A DNA stretch of 64,000 nucleotides from Lancefieldella rimae ATCC 49626 (GTDB lineage: Bacteria > Actinomycetota > Coriobacteriia > Coriobacteriales > Atopobiaceae). The translations under genes were made by a program, and so were the position numbers. The notes below the pieces were generated by a model. That model was not told the origin of the DNA and did not search any database. It saw nothing but the letters and a program-made list of their open reading frames with translations. The stretch covers positions 314,430 to 378,429 of the forward strand of contig NZ_ACFE01000002.1 in NCBI RefSeq assembly GCF_000174015.1. The letters run 5' to 3'. Of the stretch, positions 1 through 9,028 are shown piece by piece; within the stretch, counting starts at the first letter, position 1; each line of letters begins with the position of its first letter.

Positions 1-78
1 AAGAGCCCAAGCTTATGGAAACGCAAGATTCTTCCAATCGTCATGGCCAGGCGTGCCCGGAGAGGAAGGGATGATGCT
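1..78 (+). other. Left edge, possible tail of an upstream gene
   Basis: Two frames stay open from the edge. One ends with TGA at 72-74. The other ends with TGA at 80-82, overlapping the clpB start as ATGA. Either could be the last 23-26 codons of an upstream gene; in actinobacteria dnaJ or hspR often precede clpB. It is too short to identify. Confidence 0.3.
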
Positions 79-2679
79 ATGAGAATTGATAAATGGGCGG
101 TGACTGCCCAAGAAGCTCTGCAGGGAGCACTCGGTATTGCCGGAGACGCGGAGGCCGCAGAGATCGCTCCTCTTCATTTACTTAAGGCGCTACTTGACAG
201 CAATGAGCGTAATCTGCGCTCTATTTTGGAGAAGGTCGGTGCCGATGTCGAGGCCATTGAAGCTCAGGTAGATGATGCTATCGGTCGTGCGCCTCACGTA
301 AGCGGAGGCGCTCAGATTGGCCTTGGGAATGACCTGATCAAGGTAACCAATGAGGCTGAGAAGCTGGCTACAAAGCTGGGGGATTCCTATGTCACCTCCG
401 AACACCTGCTGACGGCACTTGCCAACGACAAGTCCGAAGCCGGCCGTATCCTGCGCGATGCCGGCGTGACCGCCAAGCGCGTGGAGGAAGTTTACAACGA
501 TCTTCGTGGTGATGAGCGCGTGACCTCGCAGGATGCAAAGCCTGAGTTTGAAGCGCTGGAGCATTACGGACGCAACGTCACGGATCTGGCGCGCCAAGGC
601 AAGCTTGATCCGGTTATCGGTCGCGTTGAGGAAATCCGTCGTACCATTCAGGTGCTCAGCCGTCGTACAAAAAACAATCCCGTGCTCATCGGCGAGCCGG
701 GCGTTGGCAAGACCGCCATCGTGGAGGGTTTGGCTGAGCGCATGGTCTCCGGCGACGTCCCTTCAACACTGCGCGACAAGGAGCTCATTGAGCTTGACAT
801 GTCCGCGCTGGTGGCGGGTGCAAAATATCGCGGCGAATTTGAGGATCGTCTCAAGAGCGTCGTAAAGGAAGTCAGCAAGGCCAACGGTCGCATTATCCTC
901 TTCATTGACGAGCTGCATACCATTGTGGGTGCCGGTGCCACCGAAGGCTCCATGGATGCGGGCAACATTTTGAAGCCCGCACTTGCCCGCGGCGAGCTGC
1001 GTGCCATTGGTGCAACAACCTTGGATGAGTACCGTAAATATATCGAGAAGGACGCGGCGCTTGCTCGTCGTTTCCAAACCGTGCTGGTTTCCGAGCCGTC
1101 TGTTGAGGATACCATCTCCATTTTGCGCGGTCTGAAAGAGAAGTATGAGCAGCACCACCGCGTTCGTATCACGGACTCCGCGCTGGTAGCCGCTGCCGAC
1201 CTTTCCAATCGCTACATCTCTGATCGCTTCATGCCTGATAAGGCCATTGACTTGGTAGATGAGGCTGCTTCTCGCCTTCGCATGGAACTTGACTCAATGC
1301 CGTCAGACATTGATGCGGTGGATCGCCAGCTTACTCAGATGCAGATTGAAGAGCAGGCGCTCATGAAGGAAGAGGATGCCGCATCAAAGGAGCGTCTTGC
1401 GGCCCTGCGCGAAGAAATTGCCACAACGCGAGAAAAGCTTGACGGTATGAAAGCAAACTGGCAAAACGAGCGCAGCGCCATCGATAAGGTCCAGGAGCTT
1501 AAAGCGCAAATGGAAGACGCTCGTACGCAGATGGATCGAGCCACGCGCGACGGAGATCTTGCGCGCGCGTCTGAGCTTCGCTACAGCACAATTCCTGAGC
1601 TTCAGCGTCAATACGATGAAGCCGAGAAAGCACTTCTCGCCAAACAGGAAGACGGGGGACTTCTGAAAGAGGAAGTTACCACGGATGAGATCGCCGAGGT
1701 GGTTTCTTCGTGGACCGGCGTGCCCGTGTCCAAGATGATGCAGGGCGAGATGGACAAGCTCAAGAACCTTGAGAGCCAACTTCACCTGCGCGTTATTGGC
1801 CAAGACGAAGCCGTGTCTGCGGTTGCTGCGGCAGTCCGCAGAAGCCGCGCGGGCTTGTCCGATCCCAACCGTCCGCTGGGCAGTTTCTTCTTCCTGGGGC
1901 CTACCGGCGTCGGTAAGACCGAGCTGGCAAAGGCGCTGGCCGAGCTCCTCTTTGACGATGAGCGTTCGTTGGTTCGTATCGACATGTCCGAGTACATGGA
2001 GAAGTTTTCGGTGCAGCGTTTGATCGGTGCTCCTCCCGGATATGTGGGATATGACGAGGGCGGCCAGCTGACCGAGGCCGTGCGCCGTCATCCGTACTCC
2101 GTGGTGCTCTTGGACGAGATGGAAAAGGCTCACCCGGATGTATTCAACGTGCTTTTGCAGGTGCTCGATGACGGTCGCCTGACGGACGGACAAGGTCGCG
2201 TGGTCAGCTTCAAGAATACGATTATCATCATGACCAGCAACGTTGGCTCTCAGTTCATTGCCGGTGCAGGTGCTTCTGGTTTGAACGAGGAGGCTCGCAA
2301 GCAGGTTATGGATGCGCTGCGAGGCGCGTTCCGTCCGGAGTTCCTGAACCGTATCGACGACGTGGTCATCTTCCAGCCGCTTGGTCTTTCCGATATCGAG
2401 AAGATCGTGGATATCCAGCTCAAAGATGTGCGTGCACGTTTGGCGCGTGAACGTATGACCTTGGAGCTTTCTGACGCTGCGGTGCAATCTCTGGCACTGG
2501 ACGGCCTAGACCCCGTGTACGGCGCGCGTCCCCTGAAGCGCCTGATTCAGCGGCGCGTTGTTGACCAGGTGGCAAACCTCATCATTGCCGGTGAACTCCA
2601 TGAGGGAGACACCGTCCTCATTGATACCGACGATGACGGTAACCTGGTGGCGCGTCGCGCTCAAGGCGATATTCATTAA
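79..2679 (+). CDS. clpB: ATP-dependent disaggregase ClpB
   Basis: Hexameric AAA+ chaperone that threads aggregated proteins through its pore together with DnaK/DnaJ/GrpE in the cytoplasm. Visible in order: Clp N-domain (about 1-145), first nucleotide domain with Walker A GEPGVGKT near residue 205, a long coiled-coil middle domain (about 410-525) and second nucleotide domain with GPTGVGKT near residue 607. At 866 aa it has the usual ClpB length, and the middle domain separates it from ClpC/ClpA. The ATG at 79 is chosen over an in-frame ATG at 43 because AGAGGAAGGG at 61-70 is correctly spaced and the family N-terminus begins here. I saw no CIRCE or HAIR element in the few bases available upstream. 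Confidence 0.97.
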   Translation: MRIDKWAVTAQEALQGALGIAGDAEAAEIAPLHLLKALLDSNERNLRSILEKVGADVEAIEAQVDDAIGRAPHVSGGAQIGLGNDLIKVTNEAEKLATKLGDSYVTSEHLLTALANDKSEAGRILRDAGVTAKRVEEVYNDLRGDERVTSQDAKPEFEALEHYGRNVTDLARQGKLDPVIGRVEEIRRTIQVLSRRTKNNPVLIGEPGVGKTAIVEGLAERMVSGDVPSTLRDKELIELDMSALVAGAKYRGEFEDRLKSVVKEVSKANGRIILFIDELHTIVGAGATEGSMDAGNILKPALARGELRAIGATTLDEYRKYIEKDAALARRFQTVLVSEPSVEDTISILRGLKEKYEQHHRVRITDSALVAAADLSNRYISDRFMPDKAIDLVDEAASRLRMELDSMPSDIDAVDRQLTQMQIEEQALMKEEDAASKERLAALREEIATTREKLDGMKANWQNERSAIDKVQELKAQMEDARTQMDRATRDGDLARASELRYSTIPELQRQYDEAEKALLAKQEDGGLLKEEVTTDEIAEVVSSWTGVPVSKMMQGEMDKLKNLESQLHLRVIGQDEAVSAVAAAVRRSRAGLSDPNRPLGSFFFLGPTGVGKTELAKALAELLFDDERSLVRIDMSEYMEKFSVQRLIGAPPGYVGYDEGGQLTEAVRRHPYSVVLLDEMEKAHPDVFNVLLQVLDDGRLTDGQGRVVSFKNTIIIMTSNVGSQFIAGAGASGLNEEARKQVMDALRGAFRPEFLNRIDDVVIFQPLGLSDIEKIVDIQLKDVRARLARERMTLELSDAAVQSLALDGLDPVYGARPLKRLIQRRVVDQVANLIIAGELHEGDTVLIDTDDDGNLVARRAQGDIH

Positions 2680-2709
2680 GACTAAGGTAAGAGACGAGCG
2701 AAATGTAAT

Positions 2710-3024
2710 ATGGATGTTGATTGCATGAAAGACGGTTTAGCAAAAAGAAACCCGGCATCTCGGAAAATTCCTCTTGATGCCACTGCGATTGATGCGAGCG
2801 AGAAGCCTATGGGCTTCTCGCTTGATGCTCAGATGCAAGACAAAAGCCCTTTGGAAAAGCCGAAATCATCACAAACGTCTACCAAAAAGAAGCTCGTCAA
2901 AAAATCAGCTCCCAAACAGTCGGAATTCATTCGTGCAGAAAACGAAGATGATGACGGCTATGACCCGTATTCCGATCGACGCCCGGAAGTGGAACCGTTG
3001 TTTGAGCGCGATCCTTGGATGTAG
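2710..3024 (+). CDS. Hypothetical basic/acidic small protein
   Basis: I do not recognise this 104-residue protein. It is hydrophilic, with a Lys/Ser-rich middle and an acidic, aromatic C-terminus (DDDGYDPYSDRRPEVEPLFE) that looks conserved rather than random. There is no signal peptide or membrane segment. It starts 30 bp after clpB and may be cotranscribed with it. The start could also be the in-frame ATG at 2725. Its sequence contains an inverted pair of the GCGAGAAG octamer at 2798-2821, translated as ASEKPMGFSL. Confidence 0.6.
   Translation: MDVDCMKDGLAKRNPASRKIPLDATAIDASEKPMGFSLDAQMQDKSPLEKPKSSQTSTKKKLVKKSAPKQSEFIRAENEDDDGYDPYSDRRPEVEPLFERDPWM
2797..2822. repeat. Inverted pair of the GCGAGAAG octamer
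   Basis: Left arm AGCGAGAAGCC and right arm GGCTTCTCGCT are perfect complements separated by TATG. The DNA can form an 11-bp stem inside a coding region. It consists of two copies of the window-wide octamer placed head to head. Confidence 0.75.
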
Positions 3025-3028
3025 AAAT

Positions 3029-3238
3029 ATGTGCTGTAAAAATATACATATTACAGGGAGTATTCCTTTTCGAGCAGCGCTCCCTGAGACACCACGTTTG
3101 GTTGATAGTGACGTAATGAGCGATGAGGAGTTGAGAGCAGCATTTATGAAGGGCTATCAAGAGGCCATTAAGGGTGATGTTGTTCCTGCTGTTCCGTCAC
3201 TTTCAGTATTGCATAGCGAGTCGCAGCTGCTTACCTAA
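3029..3238 (+). CDS. Possible small hypothetical protein
   Basis: A 69-residue frame directly after the previous gene. Its C-terminal half (MSDEELRAAFMKGYQEAIKG) reads like a real amphipathic helix. No convincing ribosome binding site precedes the ATG at 3029 or the internal ATG at 3116, so translation is uncertain. It could also be a shifted continuation of the preceding gene. Its stop overlaps the stop of the convergent gene at 3231-3238 within TTACCTAA. Confidence 0.35.
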   Translation: MCCKNIHITGSIPFRAALPETPRLVDSDVMSDEELRAAFMKGYQEAIKGDVVPAVPSLSVLHSESQLLT

Positions 3239-3896
3239 CAGCAGAACCCCAAGTAGCTGACATCCATGTCCAAAGGAAATAGGCAACAACGGCGATAATT
3301 GCAAGTACCACAATGGCTGCAATCAGAGAACCTGCGTGCATGCGGCGTTCTTTCTTTACAAAGATGTCGCGCTGTCCCTTGGGAACCTGCAAGTACTGAC
3401 CATAATGAAGATCTTTTTTGAGCTGTGCGATCTCGGCTTTTGATCGACGCCAACTGCGGCTGCCATGACCATGATGTGCCCTGCTAAGCGTAAATTCGGA
3501 GTCATGCGAGACGGCAGCTTCATCTTCCTCATCGCGAGCAAAATCGTTGATGGGAGCTACGGTTTTATGTGCGCGACGTTCGCGAACGTACGATGTATGC
3601 GTATGCCCATCACCCATGTGGCGCTCGTGATAAACGTGCTTATGAGATGATGCAACGTTATTCTCGGGATCTCCCTCAAAGGAGGTTTCGCCAGAGAACA
3701 CCTCAACGGTCTCATACTCGCCTTCAACTGCCCGTGCGACCGCATCTGAATCTTTCATTTTGAGATGATTGCCTGAAGAGCTTGAGGAAGTTTTGCGAGT
3801 AATGTCCGTTGCAGCCGACTCATCAGCAGATACCCGATCTGATGTATGGTCTGCTTCGAGGGGGAACTTCTCGTCAGAATATGTCGTCTGATCCAC
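3231..3896 (-). CDS. Tail-anchored His-rich hypothetical membrane protein
   Basis: Unrecognised 221-residue protein. The long N-terminal part is hydrophilic, Ser/Glu/Asp-rich and contains many histidines (HKHVYHERHMGDGHTHT). A basic stretch (WRRSKAEIAQLKKDLHYGQY) follows. A single hydrophobic segment near the C-terminus (AGSLIAAIVVLAIIAVVAYF) suggests a tail anchor with the bulk in the cytoplasm. The GTG at 3896 is chosen because GGAGG lies 5 nt upstream; upstream extensions to 4049 lack a binding site and look noncoding. His clusters could bind metal, but this is only inference. The gene converges on the small genes behind clpB and diverges from hsp20. Confidence 0.65.
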   Translation of the reverse strand: MDQTTYSDEKFPLEADHTSDRVSADESAATDITRKTSSSSSGNHLKMKDSDAVARAVEGEYETVEVFSGETSFEGDPENNVASSHKHVYHERHMGDGHTHTSYVRERRAHKTVAPINDFARDEEDEAAVSHDSEFTLSRAHHGHGSRSWRRSKAEIAQLKKDLHYGQYLQVPKGQRDIFVKKERRMHAGSLIAAIVVLAIIAVVAYFLWTWMSATWGSAVR

Positions 3897-4144
3897 GTTA
3901 ACCTCCGCGGTTGAGCGATTATTCGTTACATATTTTAGTCCATGTACGCATATCTGTCGCGTTGCGATGTGGATTGCTTGGAAAGAAAGTCTCAGTTGAT
4001 GAACTTTGAAAGAATATGCACATAGTATTCGCAGGAATATATGAGTCATAGACGCTTAGATAACATAAGTCCATAAAGCTAAGAAAATTTGAAAATAATG
4101 ATTAAAATCAGATTGGGTGGGCATATACAACAGCGAACAACGGA

Positions 4145-4160
4145 ATGCCAGAAATGGCAT
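4145..4160 (+). promoter_or_regulatory. Inverted repeat in the hsp20 leader
   Basis: ATGCCA-GAAA-TGGCAT is a perfect 6-bp inverted repeat ending 24 nt before the hsp20 start. It could be an operator or a leader hairpin. It is neither CIRCE nor HAIR, and it does not obviously pair with the Shine-Dalgarno sequence. I see no other signal in the 288-bp divergent gap 3897-4184. Confidence 0.3.
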
Positions 4161-4184
4161 ACAAACAGTGAAGGAGTGGTTTTT

Positions 4185-4613
4185 ATGAACAGCATGGTTC
4201 CTTTTGATCGTTACGCACGTGGCTTGAGCAATTGGCCTTTTGGCGGCAGCTTAGAGAGCTTCTTTGATTCGCCTTTTTCATCTACGAGTTCTGAGGCGTT
4301 TCCGGTAAACGTTGAGGACGCTGGCGAGAAGTACGTGGTAACTGCAGAGCTCCCGGGTCTTTCTCGCGAAGACATTGATGTTGAGCTCAATGAGGGTCGT
4401 CTTTCTATTACAGCGGAGCGCAAAGAGTCCGATGAGGAGAAGGGCAAGAATTACCTGCATAAGGAATCCTCTGAGTGGCGCGCAACTCGTGGCGTGTATC
4501 TGAAAGATGCAGCTACACAGGGTTTGAGCGCAAAGCTCGACAATGGCGTACTGACTATTTCCGTTCCAAAGCAGGACGAAAAGGCAAACGTTACCAAGAT
4601 CTCCATTGACTAA
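4185..4613 (+). CDS. Hsp20/alpha-crystallin small heat-shock protein
   Basis: ATP-independent holdase that binds unfolding proteins and passes them to ClpB/DnaK, encoded close by. The 142-residue protein has a short Phe/Pro-rich N-terminus and an alpha-crystallin domain from about residue 35. The latter includes the AELPGLSREDIDVELNEGRL region and the GVLTISVPK signature near the end. AAGGAG about 9 nt before the ATG at 4185 selects this start over the upstream in-frame ATG at 4089. Only a short extension follows the crystallin domain, without a clear IxI motif. Confidence 0.93.
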   Translation: MNSMVPFDRYARGLSNWPFGGSLESFFDSPFSSTSSEAFPVNVEDAGEKYVVTAELPGLSREDIDVELNEGRLSITAERKESDEEKGKNYLHKESSEWRATRGVYLKDAATQGLSAKLDNGVLTISVPKQDEKANVTKISID

Positions 4614-4734
4614 GCTGCGCACAAACCGGTTGAACCGTTATATAGGTTGGTATGCGTGAAGACTGGGAAAGAGGTCGAGAAAAGCGCTTGCGTTCCTCAA
4701 AATCCACGTATTCCTTTCCCGTAAGTGAGGAAAA

Positions 4735-4767
4735 GCGGTCCGGAGTTTTACTCCGGGCTGCTTTTTT
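4735..4767 (+). terminator. Rho-independent terminator after hsp20
   Basis: AGCGGTCCGGAGT pairs, with a wobble and a mismatch, with ACTCCGGGCTGCT, followed by T6. The T-run overlaps the stop codon of the convergent MBL gene at 4766-4768, so it may serve both directions. Confidence 0.8.
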
Positions 4768-5596
4768 AGAGAACGCTCATGGGCCAATCTTGGCTGGCGA
4801 CAAGAACTTGCAAACCATCGGCCGTTTTTGCCTGGGTACAGGTATCGTTTACCGGTTCTGCGCCCAGTGCGGCGGCAAGGGTTCGCACGGCAAGACTGGG
4901 TCGATTGTTTTCACGTGAGAGATGCATGCCAACGACTGTCCTTGTGTTAGGGCGTATCAGTTCCGCAAGCGCAGAAGCTGCTTGCTCATTTGAGAGATGT
5001 CCATAAGGCCCGCCAACGCGCTCTTTAAGCACCTGCGGATACGGACCTGTGGCAAGCATATGCTCATCGTGGTTTGATTCAAGTGCCAAGATGCGGGCGC
5101 CTGCAAGTTCCGTAAGAGCATCATCGGTCAGGATACCCGTATCGGTACAGTATCCGATACTGTCTATCTCAAGGTTCTTCTCGCCAAGGAGGCTGAAACG
5201 AAAGCCTACGGGTTCGGCTACGTCGTGCGACGTGGAAAATGCTTGAACCGATATCTCTCCGACACACTTCTGCACATCCGTTGAAATCAGAGAAAATTCA
5301 ACCCCATCCATGCTGCTACGGCCGGAAAGGATGTGCGCGGTTCCTGAGGTGGCAAATATGGGGCCGTCGAAGTGCTTTGCGAACACACGGAGTCCGCCTA
5401 CATGGTCCGAATGTTCATGCGTTATAAAAACCGCAGCTATACAATCTGTATCAATGTCAAGTTCCTTGGAGCGACGGAGCAATTCTCGCCGGGAAAGTCC
5501 GCAGTCTACTAAAATACTCGTTTGAGGTCCTTCAACAATGGCTGCATTTCCGCTTGAACCGCTGGCAAGAATGTGAAGATGAATCCGTGGTGTCAT
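4766..5596 (-). CDS. YycJ-type metallo-beta-lactamase fold hydrolase
   Basis: Cytoplasmic metal-dependent hydrolase related to WalJ/YycJ, a group implicated in DNA repair and cell-wall coordination in Gram-positive bacteria. The 276-residue protein shows the N-terminal ILASGSSGNAAIVEG strand, the metal ligands THEHSDHVGG near residue 60 and later conserved His/Asp positions (TSHD, CTDTGIL, LESNHDEHML). AAAGG lies upstream of the ATG at 5596. It is transcribed alone, away from tilS. The exact substrate cannot be read from sequence. Confidence 0.88.
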   Translation of the reverse strand: MTPRIHLHILASGSSGNAAIVEGPQTSILVDCGLSRRELLRRSKELDIDTDCIAAVFITHEHSDHVGGLRVFAKHFDGPIFATSGTAHILSGRSSMDGVEFSLISTDVQKCVGEISVQAFSTSHDVAEPVGFRFSLLGEKNLEIDSIGYCTDTGILTDDALTELAGARILALESNHDEHMLATGPYPQVLKERVGGPYGHLSNEQAASALAELIRPNTRTVVGMHLSRENNRPSLAVRTLAAALGAEPVNDTCTQAKTADGLQVLVASQDWPMSVL

Positions 5597-5652
5597 AAGA
5601 GCCTTTCATGATTTACACTCAAAGTATCATAGTAGCTTGTTTGTGAGGTGCC

Positions 5653-7215
5653 GTGCCAACTGTTTCACACCGATATCACCCGTCTGTTCCAACGATCGTT
5701 CCTGACGGAGCGCCTGTGGTGCTGATGGTTTCGGGAGGCGCCGATTCTACGGCGCTTTTGGTTATGGCCGCAACGGATGTTTTGGATGTGCAAGACGGTC
5801 GAGGCCGTGCCAAGATAGCGCAAGATCGCCTGTGTGTGCTTCATATCAACCACCAGCTTCGCGGCGCAGATGCCGAGAAGGACGAGCAGTTTGTTCGCAC
5901 GCTTTCCGCCAAATATGGCATCACGTGCGTGACACGCTCGCTCGACATTGCATCCATTGCTGCGGCCGACCACTTAAACGTGGAGGATGCTGGTCGGCGC
6001 GTCCGGTATGAAATTGCAAATCAGCTGGCAAATGAATTGTGCGAGCAGGCTGGCGTGCCGCGCGCTTCTGCCCGTATCGTAACGGCACACAACGCTAACG
6101 ATCGTGCGGAAACCTTCCTTATGAACGTAACGCGTGGTACGGGCACCTCGGGGCTCGCATCCATTCCGCGTCGCCGTAATCGCATCGTGCGTCCGCTTTT
6201 GGGGTTTACCCATCTTGAGCTGTGCAACTACCTTGTTGAACGGGGCATTTCTTGGCGAGAAGACCTTACCAATGCCGATACATATTATCTGCGCTCATAT
6301 ATTCGCCATGAGATACTTCCACGCCTTGAAGTAAAAAACCCTCAGGTACTCTCTGCAATTTCAGGTGCCTGCGACATTGTGTCGGATGAAGATGCCTACG
6401 TAAGCGGTGTTGCTGCGCGCTGTTTGAGAAAGCTTACGGTTCGAGAGTACGATGGATATGTGGTGCTTGATGCGGCACGCCTTGCGGCAACCGATGTGGT
6501 GATTGCTCGCCGCGTTATACGTTTGGCCGTAAAGAACCTGGCAGATGATCCGCGCCTTGAGGCACGTCATGTTGAGAGTGTTCTTATGGCGGTGGCAAAC
6601 GGAAGAGGTGCGGTTAATTTGCCTCAGGATATCCAGGCGCGTATCGAGTTTGGAACGCTTACCCTTGCCAAGGCATATCGTAAGGAACGCGCAGGTAATA
6701 TTCCAACAGGTACTCATGATGCTCATACTCACATATCAGAGACTTCGTTTTCGGCGTGGCTCAGCGTTCCGGGAGAGCAGCAGCTTACTCAAAATCGAAG
6801 ACTTCGAGCGCGGCTTATTCCGGTGGAACATGGCCTTGATGTGGTGTCGTTCGCACGTGCGCATGGTCGCGAATGGTTGGGGGAGTCGGTGTTGTTGGAT
6901 GCCGAAGCCGCGGGAATAGATGCCACGCATGGCGGAAGGCTTTGGATAGAGCCTCCCTGCGCGGGAGATGTTCTTTGTCCGTTGGGTATGCACGGACAGT
7001 CAAAAAAGCTTTCCGACCTGCTGAGTGCTTCTCGCCTCCCTGTGGCCGAACGTAGAGGCGTGCCTGTTGTGCGCACATCCCCAAACGGTCGAATCGTGTG
7101 GGTTGCGGGAATTCGGGCGGACGAACGATCAAAATGCACACAAGACACAAAAGTGCTGCTAGAATTAAGCATCCACGAGAGTTTGATAACGGTGTCAGAC
7201 AGCTACGGTGGCTGA
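5653..7215 (+). CDS. tilS: tRNA(Ile)-lysidine synthase
   Basis: Modifies cytidine 34 of the CAU-anticodon tRNA-Ile to lysidine with ATP and lysine, switching codon reading from AUG to AUA. The N-type PP-loop SGGADST is at about residue 27, followed by the TilS signatures VLHINHQLRGADAEKDE and TAHNANDRAETFLMN. The middle and C-terminal substrate-binding domains make up the rest. Length of 520 aa is at the long end for the family. The start is GTG at 5653 with GTGAGG just upstream. hpt follows 11 bp later, the common tilS-hpt order; ftsH, often third, is absent. Confidence 0.95.
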   Translation: MPTVSHRYHPSVPTIVPDGAPVVLMVSGGADSTALLVMAATDVLDVQDGRGRAKIAQDRLCVLHINHQLRGADAEKDEQFVRTLSAKYGITCVTRSLDIASIAAADHLNVEDAGRRVRYEIANQLANELCEQAGVPRASARIVTAHNANDRAETFLMNVTRGTGTSGLASIPRRRNRIVRPLLGFTHLELCNYLVERGISWREDLTNADTYYLRSYIRHEILPRLEVKNPQVLSAISGACDIVSDEDAYVSGVAARCLRKLTVREYDGYVVLDAARLAATDVVIARRVIRLAVKNLADDPRLEARHVESVLMAVANGRGAVNLPQDIQARIEFGTLTLAKAYRKERAGNIPTGTHDAHTHISETSFSAWLSVPGEQQLTQNRRLRARLIPVEHGLDVVSFARAHGREWLGESVLLDAEAAGIDATHGGRLWIEPPCAGDVLCPLGMHGQSKKLSDLLSASRLPVAERRGVPVVRTSPNGRIVWVAGIRADERSKCTQDTKVLLELSIHESLITVSDSYGG

Positions 7216-7226
7216 GAGGAGCCAAT

Positions 7227-7775
7227 ATGGCAGAAGCGCATCCTGATATTGAAAGCATTTTACTATCTGAAGAAGAAATCAAAGAAATCGTTGCGCGTAT
7301 GGGCAAAGAGATTACACGCGATTACGCCGATAAGAATCCGCTTGTTATTGCAGTACTCCGGGGTGCCGTCGTGTTTATGGCGGACGTCATGCGAGCTATC
7401 ACCTGCCCTATGTCCGTTGATTTTATGGCGGTTTCAAGCTATGCCGATGGGGTTAAAAGCTCCGGCGTCGTTCGCATTGTGAAAGATTTGGATACCAAAA
7501 TTGAGGGCCGTAACGTATTGATTGTCGAGGACATTTTGGACTCCGGTCTTACGCTCTCATACCTTATGCGTATGCTGCAATCGCGCAACCCCGCATCTAT
7601 TGAGATTGCGGCCTTTGTGGTAAAGGATATTGAGGGAAAAAAGCCGGCGGTAGAGCCTCGTTATGTGGGAGCGCATGTACCCAATGCGTTTGTGGTTGGT
7701 TATGGCCTTGATTATGCTGAACGGTATCGTAATTTACCGTATTTGGGCATTTTGAAGCCATCGGTATACGAGTAG
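7227..7775 (+). CDS. hpt: Hypoxanthine phosphoribosyltransferase
   Basis: Purine salvage enzyme converting hypoxanthine or guanine plus PRPP to IMP or GMP. The 182-residue protein has the PRPP-binding motif VLIVEDILDSGLTL in the middle and the substrate loop VLRGAVVFMADV. GAGAGGAG at 7213-7220 fixes the ATG at 7227 and lies on the tilS stop, indicating translational coupling with tilS. Confidence 0.95.
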   Translation: MAEAHPDIESILLSEEEIKEIVARMGKEITRDYADKNPLVIAVLRGAVVFMADVMRAITCPMSVDFMAVSSYADGVKSSGVVRIVKDLDTKIEGRNVLIVEDILDSGLTLSYLMRMLQSRNPASIEIAAFVVKDIEGKKPAVEPRYVGAHVPNAFVVGYGLDYAERYRNLPYLGILKPSVYE

Positions 7776-7849
7776 GTATATCCTGCAAAGAAGGCAGTAG
7801 GTTTTATGGGCGTTTACGGACGCTCTGAGGTTCGATACAAGGAGTTGCC

Positions 7850-9028
7850 ATGGGTATCAATCAAAAGAATCTAAATTACGGACAGGCAAAATCTGCCATT
7901 CGAGAAATCGCAGGATTTGCGGCTCGTCGCCGTGCTGAGATTGGTGCCGACAACGTCTTTGACTTCTCTATCGGAAATCCCTCCGTACCTGCACCATCTG
8001 CGGTGAAGGCATCCATCGAACATGCTTTGACGCTTCCGCCACAGGCAGTCCACTCCTATACGGCAGCCATCGGAACTCCTGCCACACGTGAGGCGGTGGC
8101 CACATCACTGTGCCGTCGCTTTGGAGAAGGCACCGCAACGGTGTCCGATGTCATTATGACCTGCGGAGCTGCCGCTTCCGTTTCAATGGCGCTTCAGGCA
8201 GTCGTTAACCCGGGCGATGAGGTCATCGTTATCGCTCCGTATTTTCCTGAGTATAAAGTGTGGATTGAGCACGCCGGTGCCGTCTGTGTTGAAGTTTTGG
8301 CTGACGAGAAGACCTTCCAAATCGATGCCGAGTGTCTTTCTGCGGCCATAACTTCTCGCACGAAAGCCGTCATAGTAAATTCGCCCAACAATCCCGTGGG
8401 TGCGGTATATACACGAGAAACCCTTACGGCACTTGCGGATGTTTTGCATGTGCGCGGAACTGAGTTGGGAGAGCATATCTACCTCATCTCCGATGAGCCG
8501 TATCGAGAAATTGTGTACGGAGGCGTTGAGGTTCCTTGGATACCTGAGGTATATGACCGCACAATCGTGTGTTACTCCTACTCCAAGTCACTGTCTCTAC
8601 CGGGTGAGCGTATCGGTTGGGTGCTTATTCCGCCAACCAATCCCGAGCACGATGATCTATATGCGGCCTCTGCCGGTGCGGCTCGTGCTTTGGGCTTTGT
8701 ATGCGCTCCGTCCCTGTTCCAGCTTGTATTGATTGACTGCGTTGATGAGCCTGCCGATATTGAGGCATACGCAAAGAACCGCGACGTGCTCACACGTGGA
8801 CTTTCGGATTTGGGTTATGAGTATATCCAGCCTGACGGAGCGTTCTATTTGTGGGTGAAAGCTCCCGGTGGTGATGCACAGGAGTTCTGCACGCGAGCCC
8901 GCGCGTATGAGCTGCTGCCGGTTCCCTCTGATTCGTTTGGATGTCCCGGTTGGCTTCGCGTGAGCTATTGCGTGCCCTACGATATCTGCGTCAATTCCCT
9001 TGACGCGTGGAAAAAGGTTGTCTCTTAA
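7850..9028 (+). CDS. PLP-dependent aminotransferase (AspC-like, class I)
   Basis: Fold-type I aminotransferase of 392 residues. The Schiff-base lysine is in CYSYSKSLSLPGERIGW, and the cofactor contacts NSPNNPVG and ISDEPYREIVY are clear. The closest functional guess is aspartate or aromatic/branched-chain aminotransferase; specificity cannot be assigned from sequence. CAAGGAG lies upstream of ATG 7850. Its TAA overlaps the ATG of the next gene (TAATG at 9026-9030), so the two are coupled. Confidence 0.9.
   Translation: MGINQKNLNYGQAKSAIREIAGFAARRRAEIGADNVFDFSIGNPSVPAPSAVKASIEHALTLPPQAVHSYTAAIGTPATREAVATSLCRRFGEGTATVSDVIMTCGAAASVSMALQAVVNPGDEVIVIAPYFPEYKVWIEHAGAVCVEVLADEKTFQIDAECLSAAITSRTKAVIVNSPNNPVGAVYTRETLTALADVLHVRGTELGEHIYLISDEPYREIVYGGVEVPWIPEVYDRTIVCYSYSKSLSLPGERIGWVLIPPTNPEHDDLYAASAGAARALGFVCAPSLFQLVLIDCVDEPADIEAYAKNRDVLTRGLSDLGYEYIQPDGAFYLWVKAPGGDAQEFCTRARAYELLPVPSDSFGCPGWLRVSYCVPYDICVNSLDAWKKVVS

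Noticed and set aside
1384-2487. Long minus-strand open frame opposite clpB
   Set aside because: Shadow of a strongly conserved gene, without a ribosome binding site or recognisable domain. The same reasoning applies to frames at 13171-13653 (+), 39343-40128 (-) and 48905-49720 (-).
3897-4184. CIRCE or HAIR heat-shock operator before hsp20
   Set aside because: Neither TTAGCACTC/GAGTGCTAA nor CTTGAGT/ACTCAAG is present; only an unrelated 6-bp inverted repeat is seen.
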